A stretch of 64,000 nt of DNA, taken from NCBI RefSeq assembly GCF_016808335.1, contig NC_053147.1:23670913-23734912 (forward strand), given 5' to 3'. This stretch comes from Panicum virgatum (lineage: Eukaryota > Streptophyta > Magnoliopsida > Poales > Poaceae). Both the position numbers and the translations under genes were made by a program. The stretch's first letter is position 1, and each line of letters starts with the position of its first letter. The notes under the pieces are model-generated. The model saw only the letters and a program-made list of their open reading frames with translations. It was not told where the DNA came from and did not search any database. This document shows positions 34,286-44,534 of the stretch, one piece after another.

Positions 34286-34382
34286 GGAAGTTCCGGATTG
34301 ACAAACCCGGAAGTTCCGAGTTCACCTACTGTCTAGCCCAAATCCGGAAGTTCCGGATTTGAAACCCGGAAGTTCCGGGTTT
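34286..34382. repeat. CCGGAAGTTCCGG palindrome cluster 2
   Basis: Four further copies (variants CTCGGAAGTTCCGG, CCCGGAAGTTCCGAG, ATCCGGAAGTTCCGG and CCCGGAAGTTCCGGG) lie near the 3' end of the same solo LTR. Confidence 0.8.
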
Positions 34383-36299
34383 GGCAGACAGTGAATTTAA
34401 TCCGCTGCATTTGAGTGAAAATCTGTAGGTGCGCCTATTCACCCCCCCTCTAGGTGACATCACGGTCCTTTCACTAACGCTGGGGTCCTGGGCTGCGGGC
34501 GGTGACGGTGGATCCACACTGGCCCTCGGAGAGCCTTGAGCAGCTGGCGGTGACCTCGGAGACGGGCCAGGATCCCTTCCTGCAATTTTTATGTATTGTT
34601 TTTTCCAACAGATCCAAGTGTGGAGGGCCTGTCCTAGTTCCTCTTCTCCATCGCCTCCAGGGATCTCGAGGTCGAGGTCTTCCCATCCTTTCTCGACATG
34701 GTCAACTATGACTCTAGCATATCCTTCTGGAATCGTTATGCCATGGATTGTCCCGCCTTGAACAGGGACTTCAGCAACCCCGTGAGCGACTACTTTCAGT
34801 TTTTTCCTTAGAGGAAATAGAAGCCCACAGGGGTCCTCACGGCGATGTCGTCCACGGGGTAATGTTCCGCAACCGTTTCCTCTCGATCTACGGCTGGGAG
34901 TTCCGTTGAAGTGACGCTGCTACGACGCTGCGAGCCGACGGGGCTAGTCTAAAGCTGAGCCATTGATCTGGTTTCTGGTGGCTGCAGATGGCTAGCTGTA
35001 AGTGCACCTTCGATCGAAGCAACCCATTCTTCTAGGGCACGCACCTTCTCTGCTACTTCAGCCTTTCTTCTCTGTCGGCTTCGATACGTCTCTATGTCAC
35101 CACTGAAGCCATGCTTCCATGGAACTACGCCCATGCCTCGCACACGTCCTGTGTGTTTCGGTGTGCCAAGAGCGTACGTCAGCTCGTCTTTCTCTCTATC
35201 TGACTTGAAGCTGCCTTCGGACACGGCCTTTAGTGCCACATCGAGCCTGTCGGTCGCTTCCCTTATGGCATCGCTAGTGACGAACGACCCATCTTCCATA
35301 TTCAATGAGCCTCCATGAGCGTAGAAGTAATGTTTTGCTCGCAACGGCCAGTTGAAAGTCGCCGGTACGATTCCTCTGGCAACGAGATCATCTTCCATCT
35401 TCTGCCATTTCGGAATCGCCGACGCATATCCTCCTTGCCCAAGATGATCGAAGTGCTTCTTTTTGCTCGCATTCTCCTTGGCTTGGGCTGTCTTCTTCTC
35501 GCTATCCTTGGACGACTTGTACTACACGAATGCCTCCCAATAAGGACGTTGATTCTTGAAGTTTTTCTCGAAGTCCGGCGTGAGACGCTTTCTAACATAA
35601 TCTTTGTTCAAATTTTTCTTGAACGTCTGAAAAGCAATAGCCATCTTCTTCATGACCCAATCCTTAAACAGCTGTTCTTTGTCCTCCGGAAAGGTGAAGT
35701 GCCGTTTGACATCTGCCCATAACATTTCTTTCTCGGTCTCAGGAACGACGTCAGCATCGATATCTGTGGCTTTACTTTTCTTCCATAGCTTGAAGCTAAT
35801 GGGAATGTGGTCCCTGACATAACATCCACATTGATTCACCACCGTCGTCTTCACACCCTTCGGAGATTTTGGTTCACCGTCAGGATGCAATGAAGTGATA
35901 ATAGTGTGCCCCTCCATGATTTTCTTCGACCCTCGTTTGCGTTTTGGTTTCCTAGTCGATCCGGATGCCTAAAAAATATCTATTTAGTATGCATTATACT
36001 TACATGAAGAATTAATGCGTATGTTTATATATATAAGCACGAATTGTATATACCTCTGCGCTATCATCTTGCACAGCCGTTTGTTCTGTCTGGTTGTCAT
36101 CGCCATCGCCATCGCTAGTATCATTAAGGAATTGGCTGCCATCGTCCTCGGCAGCATCCTCTTCGTTGTGGTGCGTGCCCGTACCAATTATGTCCGCAAG
36201 AAAGGCCTCATCGTCATCACGGTGAAAGGGTTCCATTTCGTTTCCTATGTGAATCAACATATGTTTGATATGCAATTTTGTACTAATTGACAATGTATA

Positions 36300-37140
36300 A
36301 AAAATTTACAAGTGCACCTTCAATAAATCCGTACAACGCATACACGATCAAAATATCTAAAATTTACATTATATACATCTTATATAAAATGTGCCCTGGA
36401 ATTTTATAAAATGTGCCCTGAATTTTCTAAGATTTTCAACTATTTTTCTACTATTTTCACCAATTTCTAAGATTTTCTACTATTTTCTACTAATTTCACC
36501 TGTTTATAGTATAGCAATCTAAAATTTACAAAGAAAATTACAAATTCAATAGATAAAGCTGTACAAGACAAAATTTACATCATATACATGTCATAAAATA
36601 CACAATTCAACAATACCAAATAAAATAATAAATGTTAAGCCCGTAAAGACATGAAGTTTTCTACAATATACAAGATTTTTGTACAATATCCATAATTACT
36701 ACAAGATATAAATGTGAAGCACGTAAAGACATGAAGTTTTCTACAATATTCAAGATTTTTGTACAATATCCATAATTACTACAAGATATAAATGTGAAGC
36801 CCGTAAAGACATGAAGTTTTCTATGTATATATCTACCAATTTTTTTACAAATTTCTACAAATTTTGTACGAATTTCAACAAATTTACTATATATTGAACA
36901 TATATCTATAATTTTCTAAAATTTCTACAATTTTCACTATTGCGTATCAATTCCTAACATTTTCCTACTATTTTCTACATTTATATCTACCAATTTTTTT
37001 ACAAATTTCTACAAATTTTATACAAATTTCAACAAATTTACTACAATTTGAACAAATATCTATAATTTTCTATAAATTTTCTAAAATTTCTACACCTTTT
37101 CTTCATTTTTTTACAAATTATAATAACCCTTTTAACTAAT
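36300..37140. other. AT-rich CACTA interior with 80-bp tandem repeat
   Basis: Upstream of the Ulp1-like gene. The tandem repeat at 36630-36839 has a period of exactly 80 bp and about 2.6 copies, unit beginning AAATGTGAAGCCCGTAAAG. The rest is degenerate TTTCTACAA words. No gene seen. Confidence 0.75.
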
Positions 37141-37154
37141 TACAAAAAATGGCT

Positions 37155-37182
37155 GACGTCAGCACGGAGTCGTGCTGACGTC
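37155..37182. repeat. Perfect 12-bp inverted repeat containing TGACGTCA
   Basis: GACGTCAGCACG, a 4-base loop GAGT, then CGTGCTGACGTC. The outer part overlaps TGACGTCA (37154-37161), the palindromic core recognised by many plant bZIP factors. Confidence 0.8.
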
Positions 37183-37725
37183 TGCCCGAGGGCTCACGTC
37201 GGGGAGGCGAGGAGGCGGTTCTTCGGCGCGGCGGCGATGTGGAGGAGCGAGGCAGGACGGCGGGCGGCGCGGCCGGAGAAGGCTGCATGGCAGGTGCCAA
37301 GGGCGACGGCGCGGAGGAGGCTGGACGGCAGCACAGCGAGCGTGGAGGAGGGGGCGTGCAGCGCGGTCGACGGAGGCGGCGGCGGCCGGGACGGAGGGCG
37401 GCGGCTGCGACGGAGGACACCTCCGGATGAGGTGATTGGGCGGGGGAGGAGGGCGGCGACGGAGGGGACGACGACGGGCGGCGGCAGCGCGCGCGGGAGG
37501 GCGCGAGGCCGACGTCCGCAATGCAGGGCGGCGCAGAGGAGGCTGGCGCGGAGGATGGCGGTGCAGAGGGCCTCAGGCGACGCGCGCGAAGGGGGCCGGA
37601 CAGCGGTGGCGGCAAATGCATGGCGGCAACTCTCTAAGGGAAGAACAACCCCGAGCTCGAGCTTCTCTGGTGAAATGGCACTGGCTCGGGTCGGGGAGGA
37701 AGAAGGGTGCCAATTTATAGCGGGC
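37183..37725 (-). other. GC-rich block in CACTA, possible captured or first-exon sequence
   Basis: About 540 bp of more than 70% GC sit abruptly between AT-rich sequence and the subterminal repeats. Minus-strand frames (for example 37136-37621) are Pro/Ala/Ser/Arg rich without a recognisable domain. It may be promoter and 5' leader of the Ulp1-like gene, or captured host sequence. Confidence 0.35.
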
Positions 37726-38045
37726 GCATTAGTACCGGCTGGTGGCTCCAGTGCGCATTAGTACCGGCTGGTGGCTCCAGCCGGTACTAACGCGCCACAT
37801 TTAGTACCGGCTGGAGCCACCAGCCGGTACTAAATTTCCTCGCGGCAGTTTAGTACCGGCTGGTGGTTCCAGCCGGTACTAAACTGTCACTAGCTGTCGG
37901 AGGCGGATGTCATAGCCTGTCGGTGGCGGACTTTAGTACCGGCTGGAGCCACCAGCCAGTAATAATAGGCTCCCAGGGCCACTGTTCCTTTTGCCCGGTA
38001 CTAAATTTGCACGTTAGTACCGGTCAAAGCCGTGACCGGTACTAA
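37726..38045. repeat. CACTA right subterminal inverted repeats
   Basis: TTAGTACCGGCTGG ... CCAGCCGGTACTAA units repeated in both orientations, including a tandem copy of about 30 bp at the left edge (GCGCATTAGTACCGGCTGG twice). Equivalent to those at 29978-30132. Confidence 0.8.
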
Positions 38046-38082
38046 CGGCCGCGGACGAATGTGCGTTTTTCCAGTACTGGCA

Positions 38083-39651
38083 GCTTCTTGACTCCCAGAA
38101 ATTAGGATAGTTTTGTTTTCTTCTTCACCCCCCTATATGATCTCTCATGCATGTTTGTTTTCTGCTTAATAATTAAAGAAGAATAGAGTGATTGCCTCAC
38201 AACTTAAAACGAAGAATGTAAAACTGACACAAACATGTGTACGAATCGTACTTCTATGCATGGGGGAATATATAAATTCAACAAAACTAGGCTAATAACT
38301 GTACCTGCAAAGTGCAGGGATTCATATGTATGGCCATATAAAATAAGATGTAGGTAGAGCCAAAAATATATAGGAGAAGAAACTAGACCGAGTTATGAAA
38401 ACTATGTTTGGATCTAGCAGCTAATTGTAATTGGTATGTGACTAATTTTAGCTGCAGTATGAATTCCAACACGAGATTCTACCTGGAACAGTATATAACT
38501 GATGCGCAGTAAAAATTCCGATCCTGTCGACCACTGTGTGAATGTGAATCGAATCTATGGAACCAGCCAAGTAGATAGTTGCCCGTTTCCAAGCAACCGA
38601 CGTGCGATGGTACATTGCTCCTGTACCAGCATGCCTCGGGTAGTCGGCCGGGTCAATTACTTGATTCCCCCATGAAATTTAGGGAGCCAATCAGCCAGCG
38701 CCACGTCACGTGGCCGGGAGAGCTAGCCGTGCCCGATGCGGATTACCTTCCGTACATAGCTTTCGGCGCCAGGAGCAGCTACTAGCCTACTAGTAGCTAG
38801 CTAGCTAGCTGACTTCAGGGAGCTCAGGAAGCTCAAATTCGCGTCTGATTCCGCCCGTAGACGATTGCTGCTGTGTTTCCGTAAAACGGTGGTAAAAAGT
38901 TATATCGGACACCGTAGCATTTTCGTTTGTTTGTGGTAATTATTGTCCTACTATGATTTAACTAGACTCAAAAGATTCGTCTCGTCATGTACGTCAAAAC
39001 TATGCAATTATTTTTTTTATTTATCTATATTTAATACTCCATGCATGAGGCAAAAAATTTGATGTGACAGATGAATAGTAAAGTTTGGAGAGAGAAATTT
39101 TAGAACTAAACTAAGCCTGCATCAAGGCACGGATATGATGAGGTACCTGTGAAGAATTTTTATTTTCTTCGGCACGTGTACATGCATAATCACACAGTTG
39201 ATCGATGAGAGGTACCTGCGAAATTAATTAGGACTTGGGAATTTCCTGAAAATGCATGCGCGACAGCGCCTTCTCGTCAACATCAACTGTAGAGCGATGA
39301 GTCCATTTTTTGCTTCAAAACTAAGCAAGGGGTCGACTGCGTTACGTAGCCATGCATTTTTTTTATCAATTTATTTGTCCAGACAGTAAAATGAGGATGA
39401 GTACTTCGTCTTTTATTCAATCACGTACATGACGTCATGACGATGCAGTACACGAATAAATGTAAAATATAGGCAATATGATTAATTTGAACCTACGTCT
39501 AGAAATAAATACACGCGCATGCATAAATTTCACACGTATACGCCCAAGGAAAAAAATTAATAGCAATTCCTAGATTGGCAAATTCACCAAGGGCACCTTG
39601 ATGTTAACATTTACCATTAAATAAATAGCACTATGACTTAATACTTGGGTT

Positions 39652-39652
<1 letters not shown>
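38083..39652. other. Intergenic region with a MITE remnant
   Basis: No gene recognised. 38880-39115 looks like a decayed MITE (GATTCGTCTCG ... AACTAAACTAAGC). GCTAGCTAGCTAGCT repeats occur near 38795-38812. Confidence 0.4.

Positions 39653-39739
<87 letters not shown>
39653..39739. repeat. (TA)n microsatellite
   Basis: About 43 uninterrupted TA units. The length is likely polymorphic and the stretch may be collapsed or expanded in assembly. Confidence 0.95.
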
Positions 39740-39741
<2 letters not shown>

Positions 39742-39805
39742 TGTTGCTTATTATTGCACCTTATAGCTTAGTAACCATTAAGCTATATGCTTGTGTCTAC
39801 AAATA

Positions 39806-40466
39806 TAGGCTTTTTTTGGTAGGGCTCCATCTCCATCTTCAACTAGAGTCCTACCAAACAGGGTGGAAGAAAATAGCTACATCAAAGGAGGCTCGGGTTT
39901 CCCACTGAGAGAAGCTGGAAGAGGAAGATGGAGCCCAAAAAAAATAGCTCCCTGCATCTCCTCCGCCTCGCCTACCATCTTTGCTGTGCGCCCCACGCTC
40001 CATCCCCAAGCACGTGGCATTAGCTTTTTCATGCGCTCCGCCTCCTTGTGGCACTCGACACTTGACCTCCGCAACCTCACCCCACCACCGCTCCTCGCCG
40101 AGCTCTATCACCGCTTCTCAGCCAGCATCATCCCACCACCGCTCCTTGGAGAAATTAAACTCGAGACTGCATTGGAGTTCATGGCGTCAGCGGGTGGCGT
40201 GGGAGGCGGAGCGGCAGTGGGACACAGAGATGGATCGGGCGAATGGATAAGGAGCAAAGAGAATGGTAAGAAAAGGACAAAGAAAAAGAATAGAAAGAAA
40301 AAGAAAAAGGAAATATAAGAATAATGTGGATATTTCATCTTTTTAAACAAATTGGAGAAGCCTTTCTACAAAATATTTTGGCAACCAGATAATCCGAAGC
40401 CAAAAAAAGTCGCTCCACCAAAAAATACACATCTGGAGCCAGTTTAGCCACAGCCGCAGCCCTGTC
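39806..40466. mobile_element. MITE/MULE-like segment with degenerate ends (uncertain)
   Basis: The left end contains GGTAGGGCTCC ... GTCCTACCAAACAGGG, a short hairpin of the 'accept-no-gap' MITE style. The right end GGAGCCAG ... GCAGCCCTGTCAAAC is roughly its inverse. Inside is a 151-codon plus-strand frame (39863-40318) with no recognised domain and a Lys/Arg-rich low-complexity tail. No duplication was established. Confidence 0.3.
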
Positions 40467-41284
40467 AAACTTGCCGATAATGTTGGAATATTTTGTGGAG
40501 ACTCTATATTTGGTCAGTTCTTAATTCTTATTTTGGTGGGTCTCAGGGCAATTTGTTTCAGTGCACTGCCTATGCTATATATGTTTTTCTGAAAGAGATA
40601 CTCTAAGGGAGACCCTTGAAGTTAAGTTTAAGGTGCCGCACATAGGGTTCGAACCCTGGGTGGGAGCCCCCTGACCAGTGGCCTTTGCCACTACGTCATG
40701 AGCTCTTTGGCGCCTATGCTATATATGTTGCAAGCCGTTCTCCATTTCTCGGTCGTGCGAGGTATCTAAGTGATCACATGATAAATGGGACCGTTTCCCC
40801 CAATCCTCCGTATAGATGCCTGATCGGCTTTGGGACAGCGATTGGCCGAATTTCGGTTAGATGGGCCACCACGCGATCTTATGGGACTTGATCGCTGGTG
40901 ACTGCAATGTGGGCCATGATAAGCAAGGATTCGGTTCTGCGGCTTGACCACCACATGAGGTCTTCACCACTGCTAGATCTAGCCTTAGCTATGGACCATC
41001 CTATAGTGCTAACCCGAGCGAGGGCGCCCCACACACTGCAAATTCACGAGCTGACTCGTGCCACGTGTGACACTGTCCGGAGTGCAAAGTGCTTGATTGA
41101 GCTCTATCAACAGTGTATCATTATGTTCTGCATGCTGTGTGCCACTACAGTATGCCCGTCAATGATGAATTCATGCATATGTACATTATATATTTGGATA
41201 TATATTCATGCGTGTGTGCATTATTACAAAACAATAAACTAGAAGACTCTCGATTCCGATGCAAAGTTTGGCAAAAGTACTATA
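40467..41284. other. Intergenic, possible tRNA-derived fragment
   Basis: No gene recognised. GGGTTCGAACCC at about 40645-40656 equals a tRNA T-arm/box B, next to GTGGCCTTTGCCAC. No full cloverleaf or box A was found, so at most a SINE or tRNA relic. Confidence 0.3.
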
Positions 41285-41529
41285 CCTCTGGTCATCAATA
41301 AGTATCGTTTTGGACATTTAATCGTGATAATATTTGCAAGTGCAGCAAAAGTAACATACTTCTATGGAAAAAATACTTTTATATGAAACTACATTTTGTA
41401 ACAAATGTACCGACATATCATGTTCAAATATTCAAACTCAACACATAAAAAATAATTCCTAATCAAATGAAGTTTAGATCATGCACTTGCACACAAAATC
41501 AGACATCAGTCATTTTTTACTGGAGGGAG
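41285..41529. mobile_element. Stowaway-like MITE (diverged)
   Basis: CTCTGGTCATCAATAAG at the left and ...TACTGGAGGGAG at the right, flanked by TA on both sides. The ends correspond to the CTCCCTCC consensus with decay. 245 bp, non-coding. Confidence 0.65.
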
Positions 41530-41765
41530 TACACTTTTTTTTCCATACACATCATATATCTCACTATAGTAATATCAAGGCATCAAAATGTAAGTGGCAC
41601 ATGGTAATATTGTGGGGCGTGTGCTGGACTAGGAGCATCTGCTAGATGAAATAGTCACAATCTCGTGCCATTGGTTCAGCCAAAAATATTTGGTTCTAAC
41701 TTTGGAGGCCTAGTATAATTTTTGCAGGGAAATAATTGTTGTTTTGCAGCAATGTATAATAAGTA

Positions 41766-42026
41766 CTTCCTCCATACTCGAGAAGAAAGTCGTTTTGGAC
41801 AGTGACACGGTCTCCAAAGCTTAACTTTAACTTCTTATTTTATAAAAATATTTATCACAAATTGATATATTTATATTTTTATAAAATCCTTTTTCAAGAT
41901 ATATCTATTCATATGGATTTTGTATTTTGAAACTTAACAAGTTAAAAGTTATTCATGATTTATATTGTCAATATATGTTTGACCCAAAATTTGTCCAAAA
42001 AAGACTTTTTTCGAGTATGGAGGGAG
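41766..42026. mobile_element. Stowaway MITE
   Basis: A 261-bp element with terminal inverted repeats (CTTCCTCCATACTCGA and TCGAGTATGGAGGGAG) extending about 30 bp, flanked by TA dinucleotides. Classic grass Tc1/Mariner-type MITE with AT-rich core. Confidence 0.93.
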
Positions 42027-42199
42027 TATATGAATAATCACCGTGGGAATAGCTACAGCCAAAGCTGGCCAGTGGCCACAGAATATTAAAGGACTACAGG
42101 AAAGTTAATTCTTTTGTTAAATGTGAAGAAATACACATAAACATCCATCCAAGATACATCTTTCATCAGATAGAATGAAAAGAAGAGCACGCACTCAAC

Positions 42200-44070
42200 C
42201 AGGGGCGGGCCCACCTCAATTCAAGGGTATTCAGTTGAATACCCATTATTTTGAGCAAAAAAATTTGTATATATACATGTATATGCTATGTATACACTGT
42301 AAAATGATAAATAACAGCAAAATACAACGATTTAGTGTATTGTGGCCCAAACTCGTCTCCCTCTCCGCCTCAACCAGCCAGCCCAACGGCCAAATGACCC
42401 AGGCAGCCCAATAGCAGGCCCAATCCCCCTATCGCCTACCCCAAACTCCCAAATGGGCAGAGCAGCCCACCATGCACGCTCCTCCTGCTCCTTGCCTCCC
42501 TCACACGCACGCTCGCTCTCCTGCTGGTGCTCCCTCACATGCGCGCGCTAACCCTAGATCGCCGTCGGCACCGGCACTCCGGCGGGCGCCGGGCGGCGGC
42601 AGCAAGGCGCAGAGCGGCGCGGCAGGGGAGCGGCGCGTGGCTGGCGGCCGGCGGCGACCGGCGCACGGAGCGGCGGCACCGCGGCAGCCAGGGCGCAGAG
42701 CGGCGAGACGGCGGCCAGGGCGCGGAGCGGCGAGACGGCGGCCAGGGCGCGGCGGCTGCCAGGCGCCAGCGCGCGGCAGACTGCCGGTCACCGCAGCGGG
42801 CATCGTCCTCAAACCGAGATAGTGAAGTGAACCAAGGTGAGGATTGACGAATTTATCCATATTTCGTGAAAATGTGTCATTGCAATTTGTGATTACTTAT
42901 AATTTTGTGAAAAATTAGCTCCAATGCAGGGAAGGCCAGAGACAGTGAACCAAGGTGATTTGAAATTTATGTATAATTTGTGATTACTTATAGTTATGGA
43001 TTTGTGAAAAAGTAGCAGTAATGTATACATGTAGTCATAATTTTCTAAATCTTTAATCCTTCTAATTTGTAGGTTTAAACTATGAAAAGGAAGAGGGGTG
43101 GTAGTGCCGCCATTGATTTGAAATCTTTCTTGCAAAGAGCTACGGCAAAGAAAAAACATCTTGAGTCAGAGGTTGTTGCTCCACCTACTAATGAAAATCA
43201 AAGGCAGATAGCGGTATTTCAAGGGCAGAGTAGCAGTGGGACAAACACCATACCTCTTGAAGCAGAGAGAGATGAGCAGCAGCAGCAGCCACCAGCTAAT
43301 CCCTCAATAATTGAAGATGATGAATCCATGCCTATAGATGAATCTGACTCCGGCGATGAAGATGATAGTAATTATAATATAGAGCATGATCCGGGATTGA
43401 GGCCTCCTATCTCAAGCTATCCTGTCAATTTCAAAGATTCGATTAGAAGGTCATACATTGCATTGGGACCATGTCAACCAAGAATGAAGAGAGAATTATT
43501 TCCCCAACATGAATGTGGAGGTATGCGCCGATTCCAACCTAAATGGTTTGATGAATTCCAACCTAAATTTGAGAAGTCTAGCAGACTTGTCTATGATGCT
43601 AGTTAAAAGAGATATGGTTTCTCGGTATGACATTGTGTACAAACTTTTCAAATTGGTTATAGTTCTTCCTGTTGCAACTGCTGGTGTTGAGAGAATTTTT
43701 CCTGCAATGAACACTATCAAAAACAAGTTAAGAAGCAAGATGGGACAAGATTTTTTGAATAATTGTTTGACCACATTCATTGAAAGGGACTTCTTCTTGC
43801 AAGCGAAGGATGAGGACATCATCAATTATTTTCAAGCTATGAAGGACATAAAAGTTATCTTGTAATTTGTAAGCATCCTTATCAATGCCATTTATTGTTT
43901 TAGTACCTCTATTTTCTATATGTTGAACAATTTCAGAATTCAGATTATGAATAATTTATGTTGTTAGTACTAAATCATGTGCTACTAATATATATGTTGG
44001 ACTGTTAAATTTTTTTTTCCACTTCTAACAATTTTGAATACCAAGGTCCCAAATCCTGGGCCCGCCCCTG
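42200..44070 (+). mobile_element. hAT transposon with internally deleted transposase
   Basis: A 1871-bp element with perfect 14-bp terminal repeats (CAGGGGCGGGCCCA and its complement) and an exact 8-bp duplication CACTCAAC at 42192-42199 and 44071-44078. The left part is a GC-rich promoter and leader with a GC tandem repeat (about 42665-42745); the right part carries the transposase remnant. The intact duplication and ends suggest a fairly recent, trans-mobilised copy. Confidence 0.95.
43082..43865 (+). pseudogene. hAT transposase remnant (TTF-type zinc finger / dimerisation domain)
   Basis: The N-terminal frame starts MKRKRGGSAAIDLKSFL at 43082, has an acidic and Gln-rich linker, and enters the TTF-zinc-finger region (DPGLRPPISSYPVN, RRSYIALGPCQPRMKR, MRRFQPKWFDEF). 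It then breaks off. The second piece, in another frame, gives LADLSMMLVKRDMVSRYDIV and the hAT C-terminal dimerisation domain (LPVATAGVERIFPAMNTIKNK, then LTTFIERDFF). The whole catalytic core of roughly 400-500 residues is missing, so the product cannot transpose DNA. It could still bind ends or dimerise if expressed. Confidence 0.85.
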
Positions 44071-44534
44071 CACTCAACGTCGTGTAAAAGTAAAAGACTG
44101 GTAGTAGACTAAGACTAGTATGTCTAGCGAGCAACAACACGCCAAAACATGAAGGCTCAAGCACAGTGAATTCCGCCTTTAGGCTTAATTAGCTGGCCGT
44201 CCATGCAAAGCTTGCCGCTTCGGCCGCCCAGGCCACACACTGCAGCCACAGAAAAGCCGGCTTGAGCCAAGAGAGCCTGAGAGCGAGGTGTGGGCCCGGA
44301 AAAATCTCCCCGGCTACCTCCCGGCCAATGAGGAGGCGGTGCCCACGTGGCATGCTCCACGTCCCCCTCTCCCCATTCCCCTATTTCTATCGCCTCGCCG
44401 GTGGTCGTTGCAGCTTGCAGGCGCGTTCTACTGCCCCTCGACTGGGTGCTAGCTCAACAGCAGTTAAACTCTGAAGCTTTATCTATTATTTTCTCCAAAG
44501 CCATAAACTCTGGTGGTATCCTACTCAGCTCACC
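44071..44534 (+). promoter_or_regulatory. Upstream region of the 44.5-kb gene
   Basis: About 460 bp between the hAT element and the start codon, with a G-box CACGTG at 44344-44349 and pyrimidine-rich sequence from 44360. No clear TATA box. It holds the promoter and 5' leader of the next gene. Confidence 0.45.

Larger units (their letters stand above)
32239..34473 (+). mobile_element. Solo LTR of a Ty1-copia element (SIRE/Maximus-like, tentative)
   Basis: A 2235-bp segment begins GGAAAGTGCATCTTGG (canonical TG start mutated) and ends CCTCTAGGTGAC ... GGTCCTTTCA. It is flanked by CTAAC at 32234-32238 and 34474-34478. The protein reading frame of the CACTA gene resumes across it. Contains a GA microsatellite (33377-33402), a TATTTATA element (about 33602), and clusters of CCGGAAGTTCCGG palindromes. 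No internal genes. Confidence 0.85.
30439..36293 (-). pseudogene. CACTA-borne Ulp1-like (C48) cysteine protease gene, disrupted
   Basis: Minus-strand multi-exon gene. The first exon has an acidic start (MEPFHRDDDEAFLADIIG) and a GT donor near 36052. The second exon from 35969 encodes the plant-transposon region (KPKRKRGSKKIMEGHTIITS, LWKKSKATDID, RPYWEAFV). TAG at about 35522 replaces an expected Gln, then the frame continues YKSSKDSEKKTAQ to ETRSMAQL. A Pro/Lys-rich hinge is split by the solo LTR at 32239-34473. Beyond it come LTKAQLLGQEKIPVHQG and DDIWIDFDHFLFLFHQDALD. Smaller exons carry the protease signature: FHWILLVIE with the His, TVWDSLNKPPE with the Asp, and NLCGYYVCEHMHFF with the Cys. 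The last exon ends at 30439. TAA near 30988 and other stops show it is dead. Such captured SUMO-protease domains are known in grass CACTA and MULE elements. Confidence 0.75.
29960..38079 (-). mobile_element. CACTA (En/Spm) transposon with Ulp1-like gene, non-autonomous
   Basis: Starts CACTGCTAGAAAA and ends TTTTTCCAGTACTG, which are degenerate terminal inverted repeats, and is flanked by the 3-bp duplication GCA (29957-29959 and 38080-38082). Both subterminal regions hold TTAGTACCGG inverted units typical of grass CACTA elements. Cargo is a minus-strand gene for a Ulp1-like protease (30439-36293), split by a solo LTR. No CACTA transposase was found. Length is 8120 bp, or about 5.9 kb without the nested LTR. 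Confidence 0.9.

Noticed and set aside
37136..37761. 161-codon minus and 174-codon plus frames in the CACTA GC block as independent genes
   Set aside because: Open on both strands, Pro/Ala or Arg/Gly rich, no domain. Recorded only as a GC-rich block.
39645..39908. 87-codon frame starting in the TA repeat
   Set aside because: The Ile-Tyr repeat is translation of the (TA)n microsatellite.
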